Source: an uncultured Bermanella sp. (GTDB lineage Bacteria; Pseudomonadota; Gammaproteobacteria; Pseudomonadales; Oceanobacteraceae). Taken from it: a DNA stretch of 32,020 bases. Positions 1 to 7,933 of this stretch are shown here, piece after piece (the first letter of the stretch is position 1; each line of letters begins with the position of its first letter). The notes beneath the pieces are model-generated. The model was not told the origin of the DNA. It searched no databases and saw only the letters and a program-made list of their open reading frames with translations. The translations under genes were made by a program, and so were the position numbers. The stretch lies in contig CAJXRF010000064.1 of the NCBI GenBank assembly GCA_913058575.1, forward strand, positions 1 to 32,020, read 5' to 3'.

Positions 1-2
1 AT

Positions 3-2168
3 CATAACGGCGCCACCCACAGCATCACCATAAAAGTGGACGATGGCACCGACAATAATTCAGATTCATTTAACTTAAATGTGTCCGCCGCCAATGACGC
101 CCCCACTTGGAGTGCAATCCCTGATCAAAACCTTGATGACGGCGATAATGTGGTCATTAATTTGAACACCTATGCCTCCGACATTGATGGGGATTCGCTG
201 GATTACACAGCCACCAGTTGCGGCGCTAATTTAACCTGTAGCATCACCACTAATTCCCTTACAGTGACTGCCAGCGGTGGCGCAGGCAACACAGTGTCTG
301 TGACCATTGAAGCCGATGACAATAACGGCGGCACTAGCAGCGATACCTTTGATGTGACCATTACCACACCCGCCAATAATGCTCCCACCATTACCGCCGA
401 GGATCAAACCACCAGTGAAGATACAGCACTGGTGGTGGACATAAGTGCTTGGGGCAGCGATGCAGAAAATGACTCTTTAAGCTACTCATTAACCAGTTGC
501 GCTGAAAACATCACCTGTGCCTTATCAGGTACCAGTCTTACCCTTACCCCTGATGCCAATCATCATGGCAGTAACCAAAGCATTACTATTGAAGTTTCTG
601 ATCCAGATAGCGCCAGCGCCAGCGACACATTTAATTTAAATGTGGTATCCGTTAATGATGCCCCTACTTTCAGTGATATGGATGACATCAACTTGATTGA
701 AGGTGAAAGTGTCAGCCTTGATTTACTGGATTTCGCCAGTGATATAGACGGTGACGCGCTTAGTTTTAGTTTACTCAGTTGCCCTAGCGCTCTGGTATGC
801 AGCCTTACAAACAGCAGCTTAAGTTTACAGGCCAACAGCGGCGCGGCTAGTTCGGTACAAGTTTCCGTTCAGGCATTGGATGCCAATGGCGCAAGCGTAT
901 CTAAGGCAATAAACGTCAATATCAGTGCATTTTCTGCCAGTACTTATATTGAGGTATCGGGCACCCGCTACGACCATAATGACACGTTTAGCATTCCAGT
1001 AAGCGACATTAATATCAGCGTCCTAGGAGGCAGTGGTGATTATGAATATCAATTAAATTACCTTAGTGGTGATGTTAATAATTTGATAGAAAGTGATGCA
1101 ACTGAATTAACCATACAGATGCCTGAAGCAGGGGCGTTTGCCGGCCAATACACCCTAAGCATTACTGACACAAGCAATTCCGAAACCATTGTAGTCACTC
1201 TTATTCGCCCTATTCGGGTGGTGTGGAGCGCAAGCGATTTATTAAGTGGCGACAATAGCCAAGATATTATAATTGAAGGGGGCGAAGTGGGCAGCCAGTA
1301 CAGCCTTGCCCAGCTGCAAGATACGCTTCTGACATTCAAAGATGCAGAAAATGTCATTCAAACTCAATTTACCGCCAGTGACGATCAAGATAGTTTCAAT
1401 GGTGCCACTGTGACAGTAAATGTGGGCACCGTGACGACACTCACTGACCTTGACGTCACCATATCCACATTAAATAACCTCTATGAAGATGAAATAACTG
1501 AACTTCAAATATACCCAGCCATTGAGCATCAAATTCACGTAGTGGATATTAATGCAGCTCCAATTCCCCAAGCCAATGCCGAATTAACTGCAACAGCCCT
1601 TTTAAGTCAATTGAACTTACCACTGCAATATTCAGCCGATGAAAATGGTGAAATGACCATTCGCTTGCCAGATACTCAAGCCGTTAATCAGCTTACGATT
1701 CAAAGCAATCAATTTAACCCAGCTACCTTGATGCTGGATGAAAGCCTCACTGAGCACCAAGTGATACTCTCGGCTTTAAATCAGTTTATTACCTTAACCG
1801 GTTCCATTAGCGCTTTGGGGACGCAAAATTTTATCAGTCACCCTCCACAGGTGCGCCTAGATTTTGAAGATGGCAGCATCGACTCGGTGACCGTCAGCGT
1901 TAGCAATTCCTCCCAGGCCTCCTTTAGCCATGATGTGGATATTAATAATCGCTCGCTCACTAATATGCGTGTCATACAGGCTGATTCTCTGAATATTGAG
2001 CTGGATATCAGCTCAGTCACCCAGAATCAAACTTACAATATATTGCTTGAACGCAGCATCGCTGTGGTCGTATCCACCCCCAGCAGCGGATCGGGACCTT
2101 TCAATTTACTCATTTTATTGGGATTAACGTTCGCGCTCATATCACGAAAACGCAGTTGGCAAGCATAA
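3..2168 (+). CDS. Large secreted/surface repeat protein, C-terminal part (5' end outside window)
   Basis: The reading frame is open to the left edge, so the true start lies upstream; a GTG at 36 is probably internal. About 720 residues are visible. Three tandem repeats of about 93-94 residues have the look of tandem-95/cadherin-like Ig domains: NDAP(T) at the boundaries, D.DGD calcium-type loops, and SDTF.VT or DTFNLNV strands. Each repeat carries a CX5C pair (Cys codons at 219/237, 498/516, 780/798), which could form disulfides outside the cytoplasm. After about residue 310 the repeats give way to other beta-rich sequence, including a possible carboxypeptidase-regulatory-like stretch around 1540-1750. 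The last 28 residues are Ser/Gly-rich (SSGSGPF), then a hydrophobic helix, then RKR, resembling a GlyGly-CTERM sorting tail but without a clean Gly-Gly. Role (adhesion, matrix or carrier of an upstream enzyme domain) cannot be decided from this part. Confidence 0.8.
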   Translation, partial: HNGATHSITIKVDDGTDNNSDSFNLNVSAANDAPTWSAIPDQNLDDGDNVVINLNTYASDIDGDSLDYTATSCGANLTCSITTNSLTVTASGGAGNTVSVTIEADDNNGGTSSDTFDVTITTPANNAPTITAEDQTTSEDTALVVDISAWGSDAENDSLSYSLTSCAENITCALSGTSLTLTPDANHHGSNQSITIEVSDPDSASASDTFNLNVVSVNDAPTFSDMDDINLIEGESVSLDLLDFASDIDGDALSFSLLSCPSALVCSLTNSSLSLQANSGAASSVQVSVQALDANGASVSKAINVNISAFSASTYIEVSGTRYDHNDTFSIPVSDINISVLGGSGDYEYQLNYLSGDVNNLIESDATELTIQMPEAGAFAGQYTLSITDTSNSETIVVTLIRPIRVVWSASDLLSGDNSQDIIIEGGEVGSQYSLAQLQDTLLTFKDAENVIQTQFTASDDQDSFNGATVTVNVGTVTTLTDLDVTISTLNNLYEDEITELQIYPAIEHQIHVVDINAAPIPQANAELTATALLSQLNLPLQYSADENGEMTIRLPDTQAVNQLTIQSNQFNPATLMLDESLTEHQVILSALNQFITLTGSISALGTQNFISHPPQVRLDFEDGSIDSVTVSVSNSSQASFSHDVDINNRSLTNMRVIQADSLNIELDISSVTQNQTYNILLERSIAVVVSTPSSGSGPFNLLILLGLTFALISRKRSWQA

Positions 2169-2262
2169 TGTACAATATTGCACTATTTAAATGTCGCTAT
2201 TGAGCCATCAAAGCCCATCCTTTAGTATGTAATCACTAAAAATAATAATATGGATAGACAGA

Positions 2263-3306
2263 TTGCTTTTATTATCCGGTTTTTCCCTAGGCATCGTGGC
2301 GACGCTTATCCTTATTGTTGCCCGAGATTTTGGTCGCCTAGATGTGGCTCGCGCATTCATCGCTTTTTTATTGGCAGGAGCCTGTTTTTTAGTTCAGCCA
2401 CATATCCCTGATTCTTGGCGCCCTTTAGCCGATAGTCTATCCACCATGGTGCCTGCCTTATTTTGGCTATTGTGCCAACTGGCGTTTTCTTATCGCCCTA
2501 AAATATTGTCATTTTTTGGAGCCTTAGCGCTTTATACTTTTCTAGCCCCTGGGCTTTCACGATTGCTAGGCCTAGAGCGGGACATCAGTTCTAACTGGGA
2601 GTTAGTGGGCTGGATCATTCCCACCTATTGTGAGTACATCATCATTTCGTTAGGCATATGGACGGTGATAGCCAATTGGGAAGATGACCTAGTGGAGTCC
2701 AGTCGACGCTTGCGCGGTGGGGTTCTCATTATCACCGGTGTCTGTGTCATTTTAGTAGTAGTGCCACTCAATACCGGCATCGTTGGCAGGTGGCTGCCTT
2801 ATACATCCGCTTCCATCATTAGTTTACTGGCCAGTTATTTTCTATTAACCGGTCGCTCAGGGGTTTTGTTTGGCATTCCAGCGGTTGAAGAGAAGGTCGT
2901 TGAGCCTACCTATATCGCCGAGACAAAAGACACCGAAAGTATCCAACAGGTAGACACCCAAGCTTTAGCCGAAATCATGGATAAAGGTTTTTATCGTACC
3001 GAACACCTTACCTTAAAGTTATTGGCCAGTGAGTTAAATCTACCAGAGTACAAAACCCGTGCCCTTATTAACCAGACATTAGGTTATCGCAATTTTAATG
3101 ATTACATTAATCAATTGAGAATTCAGGAAGCTGCGCTGCGACTATTAAAAGAACCCGAGACTCCAATTCTTAATATTTCTTTAGATGTGGGATACCGAAC
3201 CCTAAGCTCTTTTAACCGAGCCTTTAAAGACATTCAAACCATGACCCCTTCTGAATACCGATTACAAAACGAGCAGCCAGCTGAAATTATATCGACTCAC
3301 CGTTAA
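2263..3306 (+). CDS. Membrane-anchored AraC-family transcriptional regulator
   Basis: The protein has 347 residues. The N-terminal ~205 residues are strongly hydrophobic, with about six to seven predicted membrane helices. A short linker rich in acidic residues follows (about 210-235), then a C-terminal AraC-type double helix-turn-helix (about 240-335) with LKLLASELNL, FNDYINQLRI, LNISLDVGYRTLSSFNRAFK and MTPSEYR. AraC domains bind DNA; here the sensor would be the membrane domain rather than a cupin. The only usable start I see is TTG 2263, preceded by GGA at 2252-2254; an in-frame TAA lies at 2230 and no ATG occurs before TM1, so the start is uncertain. It lies 94 bases after the repeat-protein gene on the same strand and could regulate it, but no site shows this. 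A family name more precise than AraC/HTH_18 cannot be given. Confidence 0.8.
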   Translation: MLLLSGFSLGIVATLILIVARDFGRLDVARAFIAFLLAGACFLVQPHIPDSWRPLADSLSTMVPALFWLLCQLAFSYRPKILSFFGALALYTFLAPGLSRLLGLERDISSNWELVGWIIPTYCEYIIISLGIWTVIANWEDDLVESSRRLRGGVLIITGVCVILVVVPLNTGIVGRWLPYTSASIISLLASYFLLTGRSGVLFGIPAVEEKVVEPTYIAETKDTESIQQVDTQALAEIMDKGFYRTEHLTLKLLASELNLPEYKTRALINQTLGYRNFNDYINQLRIQEAALRLLKEPETPILNISLDVGYRTLSSFNRAFKDIQTMTPSEYRLQNEQPAEIISTHR

Positions 3307-3341
3307 TCCAATACTCACTCAGCTGATCATTTATATGAATC

Positions 3342-3364
3342 TGGCTCACGTTAATAGTGGGCCA
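3342..3364 (+). terminator. Hairpin after the membrane AraC gene (weak terminator candidate)
   Basis: TGGCTCAC (3342-3349) and GTGGGCCA (3357-3364) form an 8-bp stem with one G-U pair and a 7-base loop, 36 bases after the stop codon. No T-run follows, so efficient intrinsic termination is doubtful. Confidence 0.3.
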
Positions 3365-3572
3365 TCTTAGCGCTTGAAAGCTTTATCCTGTGTTTATGAT
3401 AAGACAAAATTAGCCAGTCACGGCCTATTTCTTTCCACAAACCTGCTTTTCTTTAAAGGCGGCCCCAGCCACCTGTTGTTCATATTTTTTGTCTTTTCAA
3501 TGATGTTTACCGCTAAAAATAACTAATAACGCCTGTTTTGACCCACTTTTACTAGGTTTTCACTATTTGCAC

Positions 3573-3600
3573 AGCGAATTGTCAATTTTGCGAAGCGAAT
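3573..3600 (+). promoter_or_regulatory. Direct repeat AGCGAAT spaced 21 bp (candidate AraC-type operator)
   Basis: AGCGAAT occurs at 3573-3579 and again at 3594-3600, exactly 21 bp apart (two helical turns) and in the same orientation. AraC-family proteins with two HTH motifs commonly bind direct repeats with this spacing. It lies about 105-130 bases upstream of the short AraC-type gene. The core is only 7 bp, so chance is possible. An AATTG-T-CAATT palindrome overlaps it at 3577-3587. Confidence 0.3.
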
Positions 3601-3704
3601 CAACTCGAGCAATTGGGTAAACAACCGTACATTTACCACATCGAAATGAGCCTAGCGGCCAAAATAAAAATAACTAAACTCCAACAGCCAAAATGGGACT
3701 GACT

Positions 3705-4079
3705 ATGCAAATTGCTCATATTAACCAGCACTTGAATACACAGACTCAACCCAAACATTTTTATTTGGTTTGTGAGATCAATCAAATATTAACCACTTCA
3801 ATTGGTGATCACCCAAACTTTGACATGGTAGCCAGCGCCTTCCAAATGAGTGGCCGAACTTTGCGTCGCCAACTGGCAGAGGCCGGCACCAGTTACCAAA
3901 AACTAGTGGATGAATTTCGCAGTCAATACGCCGAGCGCTGCTTAAAAGAAACCAATATGAGTACCGACGACATTGCCGAATCCCTAGGGTTTAGTGATGT
4001 GGCCAACTTCCGCCATGCCTTTAAAAGGTGGGTGGGCGTGTCGCCTGCGGCATACCGAACACAACGTCTAGCATCCTAG
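3705..4079 (+). CDS. Short AraC-type protein consisting almost only of the HTH domain
   Basis: The protein has 124 residues from ATG 3705. That start is preferred over ATG 3693 (128 residues) because GGGA at 3695-3698 stands at good ribosome-binding distance from it. Residues from about 35 on form a complete AraC HTH: FDMVASAFQMSGRTLRRQLAEAG, then LVDEFRSQYAERCLKE, DDIAESLGFSDVANFRHAFKRW and SPAAYR. This is the pattern of the C-terminal domain of OruR/ArgR-like AraC regulators, which are usually about 330-350 residues with an N-terminal arabinose-binding-type domain. Here only about 35 residues precede the HTH, and there is no upstream remnant, so it may be a naturally minimal regulator or an old truncation. 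No frameshift was seen. Target unknown; it is the second AraC-type gene in 1.8 kb. Confidence 0.75.
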   Translation: MQIAHINQHLNTQTQPKHFYLVCEINQILTTSIGDHPNFDMVASAFQMSGRTLRRQLAEAGTSYQKLVDEFRSQYAERCLKETNMSTDDIAESLGFSDVANFRHAFKRWVGVSPAAYRTQRLAS

Positions 4080-4118
4080 TAAAACATCTCCACTCTGATC
4101 TATTTGCTCTTCTATAAC

Positions 4119-4150
4119 GCAAAAAAGACAGCCTAGGCTGCCTTTTTTGC
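4119..4150. terminator. Bidirectional intrinsic terminator
   Basis: A near-perfect 32-base palindrome: GCAAAAAAGACAGCCT followed by AGGCTGCCTTTTTTGC, with one mismatch (A-C on the plus strand, G-U on the minus strand). The T-runs on both sides let it serve both the short AraC gene (plus) and the FKBP isomerase gene (minus), which converge here. Confidence 0.85.
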
Positions 4151-4189
4151 GCTTTTTATTCTAGCTACAAAATAGCTAAAACAAACGAC

Positions 4190-4801
4190 TTATAATACGT
4201 TTAGAAGTTCAACTTCAAACACAAGTGCACTGTGTGGAGGAATAGCGCCTTGGCTACCCGCAGCACCGTAAGCTAGGTCGCTAGGGATGAATAAACGCCA
4301 TTTAGAGCCTTCACTCATAAGTTGTAGAGCTTGAGTCCAGCCCGCGATTACGCCGCCTACTGGGAATTCAGCTGGCTGACCACGTTCAACAGAACTATCA
4401 AATACTTTACCGTCAATGAACGTACCATGATAATGAACGCGAACAGTTGATTCTGGGCTTGGTTTAGCACCTTCACCTTCAACCAAAACTTCATACTGTA
4501 GACCGTTTTCTAGGGTCACAATACCTTCATTCTTAGCATTCGCTGCTAGGAAATCTTCACCAATTTTTTTGCCAGCAGCCGCTTGCTCTTCTTGCTGAGC
4601 TTGCATGATCTTTTGAATCACTTCATAAGCTTCTTTGATCTGATCTTCAGATACAGGCATTTCAGCGTCAGCCATAGAGTCTTGAAGACCCTTAGTTACA
4701 TTGTTTAGATTGAAATCAGGAAACTGGTTCGTTTTAAGTTGATCGCCTACTTGACGGCCAATTAAGTAACTTACGATTTCAGCAGGTGTTTCTAAGCTCA
4801 T
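4190..4801 (-). CDS. fklB: FKBP-type peptidyl-prolyl cis-trans isomerase (FklB-like)
   Basis: The protein has 203 residues, the length of FklB/FKBP22 (about 206). The N-terminal helical domain (about 1-90; YLIGRQVGDQL, a glutamine-rich helix ending near EEQAAAGKKIGEDFL) is the dimerisation arm of this family. The C-terminal FKBP domain (about 110-203) shows VRVHYHGTFIDGKVFDSS, FPVGGVIAGWTQALQLM, the IPSDLAYG loop and IPPHSALVFEVELL, which build the proline-isomerase pocket. There is no signal peptide, so it should act in the cytoplasm (FkpA is the periplasmic relative). It catalyses cis-trans isomerisation of Xaa-Pro bonds. Its 3' end meets the terminator at 4119-4150. A GAGAG sequence just upstream of ATG 4801 supports the start. 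Confidence 0.92.
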   Translation of the reverse strand: MSLETPAEIVSYLIGRQVGDQLKTNQFPDFNLNNVTKGLQDSMADAEMPVSEDQIKEAYEVIQKIMQAQQEEQAAAGKKIGEDFLAANAKNEGIVTLENGLQYEVLVEGEGAKPSPESTVRVHYHGTFIDGKVFDSSVERGQPAEFPVGGVIAGWTQALQLMSEGSKWRLFIPSDLAYGAAGSQGAIPPHSALVFEVELLNVL

Positions 4802-4887
4802 ATTCTCTCAACTTTTAGTGGGGTTTAAACTCGGCGCGCACTTTAGCATACTTGCCATGAAATTTCAGCACCCTACACAGCTCTTCA

Positions 4888-5637
4888 CTAACCGATCAGC
4901 AGTTTAAAACCCACTACGATGGTCACCACTTCATAGGCCCGCTTAATCCACTTGGAGCCCATGCTTATGGCCATATGCGCCCCTAAAAAGCCCCCCAAGA
5001 GAGAGCCCATTATTAAGGTAGGCAGCCAAGCCCAATGAATGTGCGCAATGATGCCCATGGTAATGGCGCCACTGGCATTCCAGAACAAACCCACGGCAAT
5101 CAAGGTATGAGCCACAGCTTGTTTGTAATTCAGGCCAAACCACTTCACCAGCCACATGGTGGCAAACAAACCAGTGCCAGCAGACAGCGCCCCATTGGCA
5201 AACCCCACCACACTTAAACCAAGTCCTCCTAGTATTAGGCCCATGCCATGGCGGTTTTTGGGCGTATTATCCATGCCCAAAGCTGGTTTAAAAATTGAAT
5301 AAAACCCTAAGCCAAGGGTTAACACACCTAGGCTCATTTGGGCTGCCTTATCGTTTATTCCAACAATAAATATGGCCCCCAACACCACCCCAGGAATACC
5401 GGTTAGCAACATGAAGAGATTGAGTCGCCAACTGGTGTGCCCTTCTTTAAGAATGCGTATGGTGGCCCCGATTCCCAAGGCTACCGTGGCAATTTTATGG
5501 GTGGCTAAAGCCAACGAAAAAGGCAAACCTAGAAAAATCAGCACCGGTAATTGAATTAAACCGGCACCGCCCCCTGCAAATGCTGAAAATATATTGGCAA
5601 CAACACTGATGAAAAAGAGTAAAATCTGCTCTAACAT
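4888..5637 (-). CDS. TSUP family (TauE/SafE-type) membrane permease
   Basis: The protein has 249 residues and about eight hydrophobic segments. It shows the two-fold pattern of the TauE/SafE (DUF81) family: an N-terminal AGGGAGLIQLPVLIFLGLP and a second-half GFANGALSAGTGLFATMWLV. Family members export or import small sulfur or carboxylate compounds such as sulfite, sulfoacetate or 2-oxo acids; the substrate cannot be told here because no sulfur-metabolism gene is adjacent. GAGCGC precedes ATG 5637 as a weak ribosome-binding site. The gene is divergent from the glutaredoxin-like gene, with 42 bases between the starts, so their promoters must overlap. It is 86 bases downstream of fklB's start, on the same strand. 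Confidence 0.85.
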   Translation of the reverse strand: MLEQILLFFISVVANIFSAFAGGGAGLIQLPVLIFLGLPFSLALATHKIATVALGIGATIRILKEGHTSWRLNLFMLLTGIPGVVLGAIFIVGINDKAAQMSLGVLTLGLGFYSIFKPALGMDNTPKNRHGMGLILGGLGLSVVGFANGALSAGTGLFATMWLVKWFGLNYKQAVAHTLIAVGLFWNASGAITMGIIAHIHWAWLPTLIMGSLLGGFLGAHMAISMGSKWIKRAYEVVTIVVGFKLLIG

Positions 5638-5679
5638 GCGCTCACACGTAAAATGAATAACTGAATTTTGGATATCACG

Positions 5680-5928
5680 ATGTCATCCTTTGCTTTGTAC
5701 TACTACGACCAATGCCCATTTTGCCAACTGGTATTGCGTGAACTAAACGGCTTAAAGACTCAGGTAGAGCTGAAAAATACTCTGATGGTGCCCCAGAATC
5801 GCCAAGAATTAGTGCAAGGTGGAGGTCGTACAACCGTGCCTTGCTTGCGCATCACCCAAGATAATGGCTCAGTAGAATGGCTATACGAATCAAGTGATAT
5901 TGCTCGTTACCTAAAAAAACTAGGCTAG
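5680..5928 (+). CDS. Small glutaredoxin-like protein with CPFC active site
   Basis: The protein has 82 residues from ATG 5680; a TTG at 5668 would add only four residues. FALYYYDQCPFCQLVLREL gives the first beta strand and a CPFC redox motif. TVPCLRI carries the cis-proline typical of the thioredoxin fold (TVP), and WLYESSDIARYL is the C-terminal helix that binds glutathione in glutaredoxin/GST-N families. The CPFC pair instead of CPYC, and the YESSDIARYL ending, place it with the glutaredoxin/GST N-terminal-like proteins of gammaproteobacteria. It probably reduces disulfides or mixed glutathione disulfides in the cytoplasm; the partner is not known. It is divergent from the TSUP gene and convergent with riboflavin synthase. 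Confidence 0.88.
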   Translation: MSSFALYYYDQCPFCQLVLRELNGLKTQVELKNTLMVPQNRQELVQGGGRTTVPCLRITQDNGSVEWLYESSDIARYLKKLG

Positions 5929-5935
5929 ACCGACC

Positions 5936-5974
5936 CTTTGAGCGCACCAGAATTCATCTTTGGTGCGCTTAAAG
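5936..5974. terminator. Hairpin between convergent glutaredoxin-like and riboflavin synthase genes
   Basis: AGCGCACCA (5941-5949) pairs with TGGTGCGCT (5961-5969). The stem extends outward through a G-T pair and CTTT/AAAG to about 14 bp, with an 11-base loop. It lies between two convergent stops. It lacks a clear T-run on either strand, so termination is likely but not canonical. Confidence 0.6.
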
Positions 5975-5980
5975 CATGGG

Positions 5981-6595
5981 TTAGATAATGTTTTTCTGCT
6001 TCAAGATACGCTCAACGGTATCCACTAGGGTTTGAGTTTGACTGTCGATCTCCAAGTTCACCTTAGCGCCAACCTCCAGTTGACCAAATGTAGTTATGCT
6101 TAAGGTTTCCGGAATCAAGTACACACAAAAGCGGCTCGCTTCCACTTTTGCGATGGTTAAGCTGCAACCATTTAAGCCCACGTAGCCCTTATCAAAGATA
6201 TACGCTTTGTAATGATTGGGTATATCAAACCAAATGATGCAGTTATTTTCAGGTCGCTCTATTTCAACAATATCGATATAACCGTGTACATGACCGCTTA
6301 ATTGATGGCCACCTATGTCATCTCCAAAACGCGCAGCGCGCTCAACATTGACCAAACTGCCTTCTTCTAGGTGGGCCAAGTTAGTGATATTTAGCGTGGC
6401 CATCATCACATCAAATGACACTAAATCATCATTAATATTGGTAACGGTTAAACAGGCACCATTAAGCGCCACACTGGCCCCCAGCTTTAAGCCTTCAAGC
6501 ATCTCTTTAGGCAGAGCCAAGGTAAAGGTCCACAAGCCTGTTTGCTTAGCGATAGATTGAACGGGTAAGGTGCGCTGTACGATTCCGGTAAACAT
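5981..6595 (-). CDS. ribE: Riboflavin synthase, alpha subunit
   Basis: The protein has 204 residues and two tandem lumazine-binding repeats. The N-terminal MFTGIVQ is diagnostic. Repeat 1 shows NGACLTVTNI and NVERAARFGDDIGGHQLSGHVHG; repeat 2 shows YIFDKGYVGLNGCSLTIAKV and IPETLSITTFGQ. The enzyme dismutates two 6,7-dimethyl-8-ribityllumazine molecules to riboflavin and a pyrimidinedione, the last step of riboflavin synthesis, as a trimer in the cytoplasm. It is the E. coli RibC/RibE type and stands alone here, away from ribD/ribBA/ribH. The 73 bases upstream, shared with the divergent patatin gene, are too short for an FMN riboswitch and show none. No catalytic-site oddity was seen. Confidence 0.95.
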   Translation of the reverse strand: MFTGIVQRTLPVQSIAKQTGLWTFTLALPKEMLEGLKLGASVALNGACLTVTNINDDLVSFDVMMATLNITNLAHLEEGSLVNVERAARFGDDIGGHQLSGHVHGYIDIVEIERPENNCIIWFDIPNHYKAYIFDKGYVGLNGCSLTIAKVEASRFCVYLIPETLSITTFGQLEVGAKVNLEIDSQTQTLVDTVERILKQKNII

Positions 6596-6668
6596 AAACT
6601 AATTCTCATCTTCAAGAAGTGCATTATGACCTATACTTGTTTGAGATTCCTCTCATTATTAGTGGCTC

Positions 6669-7841
6669 ATGACAGGTCAATTGGAAGACAAAAAAATAGG
6701 GTTGGTGCTCTCTGGCGGCGGCGCACGAGCGGCTTACCAAGTGGGTGTTCTCAAGGCCATCAGTCGGCTGCTTCCCAATGAACGAGGCAATCCGTTTGAT
6801 ATTATCAGTGGCACCAGTGCAGGGGCCATTAATGCGGTGGCACTGGCCAGTTACGCCAGCCACTATCGTATGGGCATTCGCCAGCTTGAACGCATTTGGA
6901 AAAATTTCAGCTGTGATCAAGTATTTCGCAGTAACTTCACCAGCGTTGTGTCTTGGTCCATGAAATTTTTCATGAATTCCTTTTTTGGCTACAAGGCAGG
7001 AGAGCCCGTTTCATTATTAGATAACACCCCCCTTAAACTGCTGCTAAATAAGTTTATTTCTTTTGATAACATTCAAAAGGCCATTGATAACCAAGATTTA
7101 CACGCCCTTTCGGTTACCGCCTCTGGTTATTCCACTGGCGAGAGCGTGAGCTTTTTCCAAGCTCATAACAGCATTAAAAACTGGCAAAGGCTACGCCGCA
7201 TAGGGGTTCGTTCGCGAATAAACATTCAGCATTTATTAGCCTCTTCAGCCATTCCCACGGTATTTCCCGCCGTGAAGATAAACCGTGAATTTTTTGGGGA
7301 CGGAGCCATTCGCCAGTTAGCCCCCATCAGTCCGGTATTGCATTTAGGTGCCAGTAAAATTTTGGTGATTGGGGTGAGCGGTGACAACCACAAACGTAAA
7401 CCACGGGAAACCATGACAAGCTACCCCAGCATGGGCAAGATAATGAACCACATGTTTAACGCTGCCTTTTTGGACAGCATGGAAAGTGATGTGGAGCGTC
7501 TTACTCGTGTTAACAATACCGTTGCCAAAATACCCGACCACATTTTACAAGAACAAGGCATCGCATTGCGCCCTGTAGAATTATTAGAAATAAGCCCCAG
7601 TGAATCTATAGATGACATCGCCGCACGCCACTCTCGGGAACTACCGGCCAGCTTAAGATTCTTTTTTCACAGTAAAGGTCGCCGACAAAAAGGCGGGGCC
7701 GGTGTATTGAGTTACTTGTTGTTTGAAAGGGGTTTTTGCCGCGACTTAATTCAGCATGGTTATGATGATGCCATGAAACAAAAAGATGAAATATTGAGGT
7801 TTTTCTGTGAAGAATGTGAGCTTCAAGCTAAGCACGCTTAA
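6669..7841 (+). CDS. Patatin-like phospholipase
   Basis: The protein has 390 residues. The patatin fold is marked by the oxyanion-hole glycines GLVLSGGGARAAYQVG (about 11-26), the nucleophile elbow GTSAG with Ser50, and the catalytic Asp211 in GDGA. The Ser-Asp dyad hydrolyses acyl esters of phospholipids or neutral lipids. There is no signal peptide, so the protein is probably cytoplasmic or membrane-peripheral rather than a secreted ExoU-type toxin. The C-terminal third (about 250-390) is a basic and aromatic region typical of the longer gammaproteobacterial members that are often annotated simply as patatin-like. The gene is divergent from ribE and is followed 92 bases later by the beta-barrel gene on the same strand. 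The ribosome-binding site is weak. Confidence 0.9.
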   Translation: MTGQLEDKKIGLVLSGGGARAAYQVGVLKAISRLLPNERGNPFDIISGTSAGAINAVALASYASHYRMGIRQLERIWKNFSCDQVFRSNFTSVVSWSMKFFMNSFFGYKAGEPVSLLDNTPLKLLLNKFISFDNIQKAIDNQDLHALSVTASGYSTGESVSFFQAHNSIKNWQRLRRIGVRSRINIQHLLASSAIPTVFPAVKINREFFGDGAIRQLAPISPVLHLGASKILVIGVSGDNHKRKPRETMTSYPSMGKIMNHMFNAAFLDSMESDVERLTRVNNTVAKIPDHILQEQGIALRPVELLEISPSESIDDIAARHSRELPASLRFFFHSKGRRQKGGAGVLSYLLFERGFCRDLIQHGYDDAMKQKDEILRFFCEECELQAKHA

Positions 7842-7933
7842 TTAGAACGCTTTTCACCTAAACGGTTTAATTCGTCAAAGCTTGAGCTTATGGGCACCGA
7901 GCGCTAAGATGCAAACAAAAAAGCTGAACTAAA

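Larger units (their letters stand above)
3307..3704. other. Intergenic region (398 bases) upstream of the short AraC gene
   Basis: No coding sequence is supported. I saw no remnant of an AraC ligand-binding domain in front of the short HTH gene, and an in-frame TAA at 3675 blocks extension. The region holds the hairpin at 3342-3364, a TTGACC at 3538-3543 that could be a -35 box (poor -10 partners), and a direct repeat AGCGAAT spaced 21 bp at 3573 and 3594. Confidence 0.5.

Noticed and set aside
2163-2262. ATG 2250 as the start of the membrane AraC gene
   Set aside because: It is in a different frame that does not encode the membrane domain; TTG 2263 is in frame.
3307-3692. Decayed N-terminal ligand domain for the short AraC gene
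   Set aside because: No frame shows related sequence, and stops occur in all frames close to the gene.
6596-6668. FMN riboswitch upstream of riboflavin synthase
   Set aside because: The gap is only 73 bases and shared with the divergent patatin gene; no RFN-type conserved blocks are visible.
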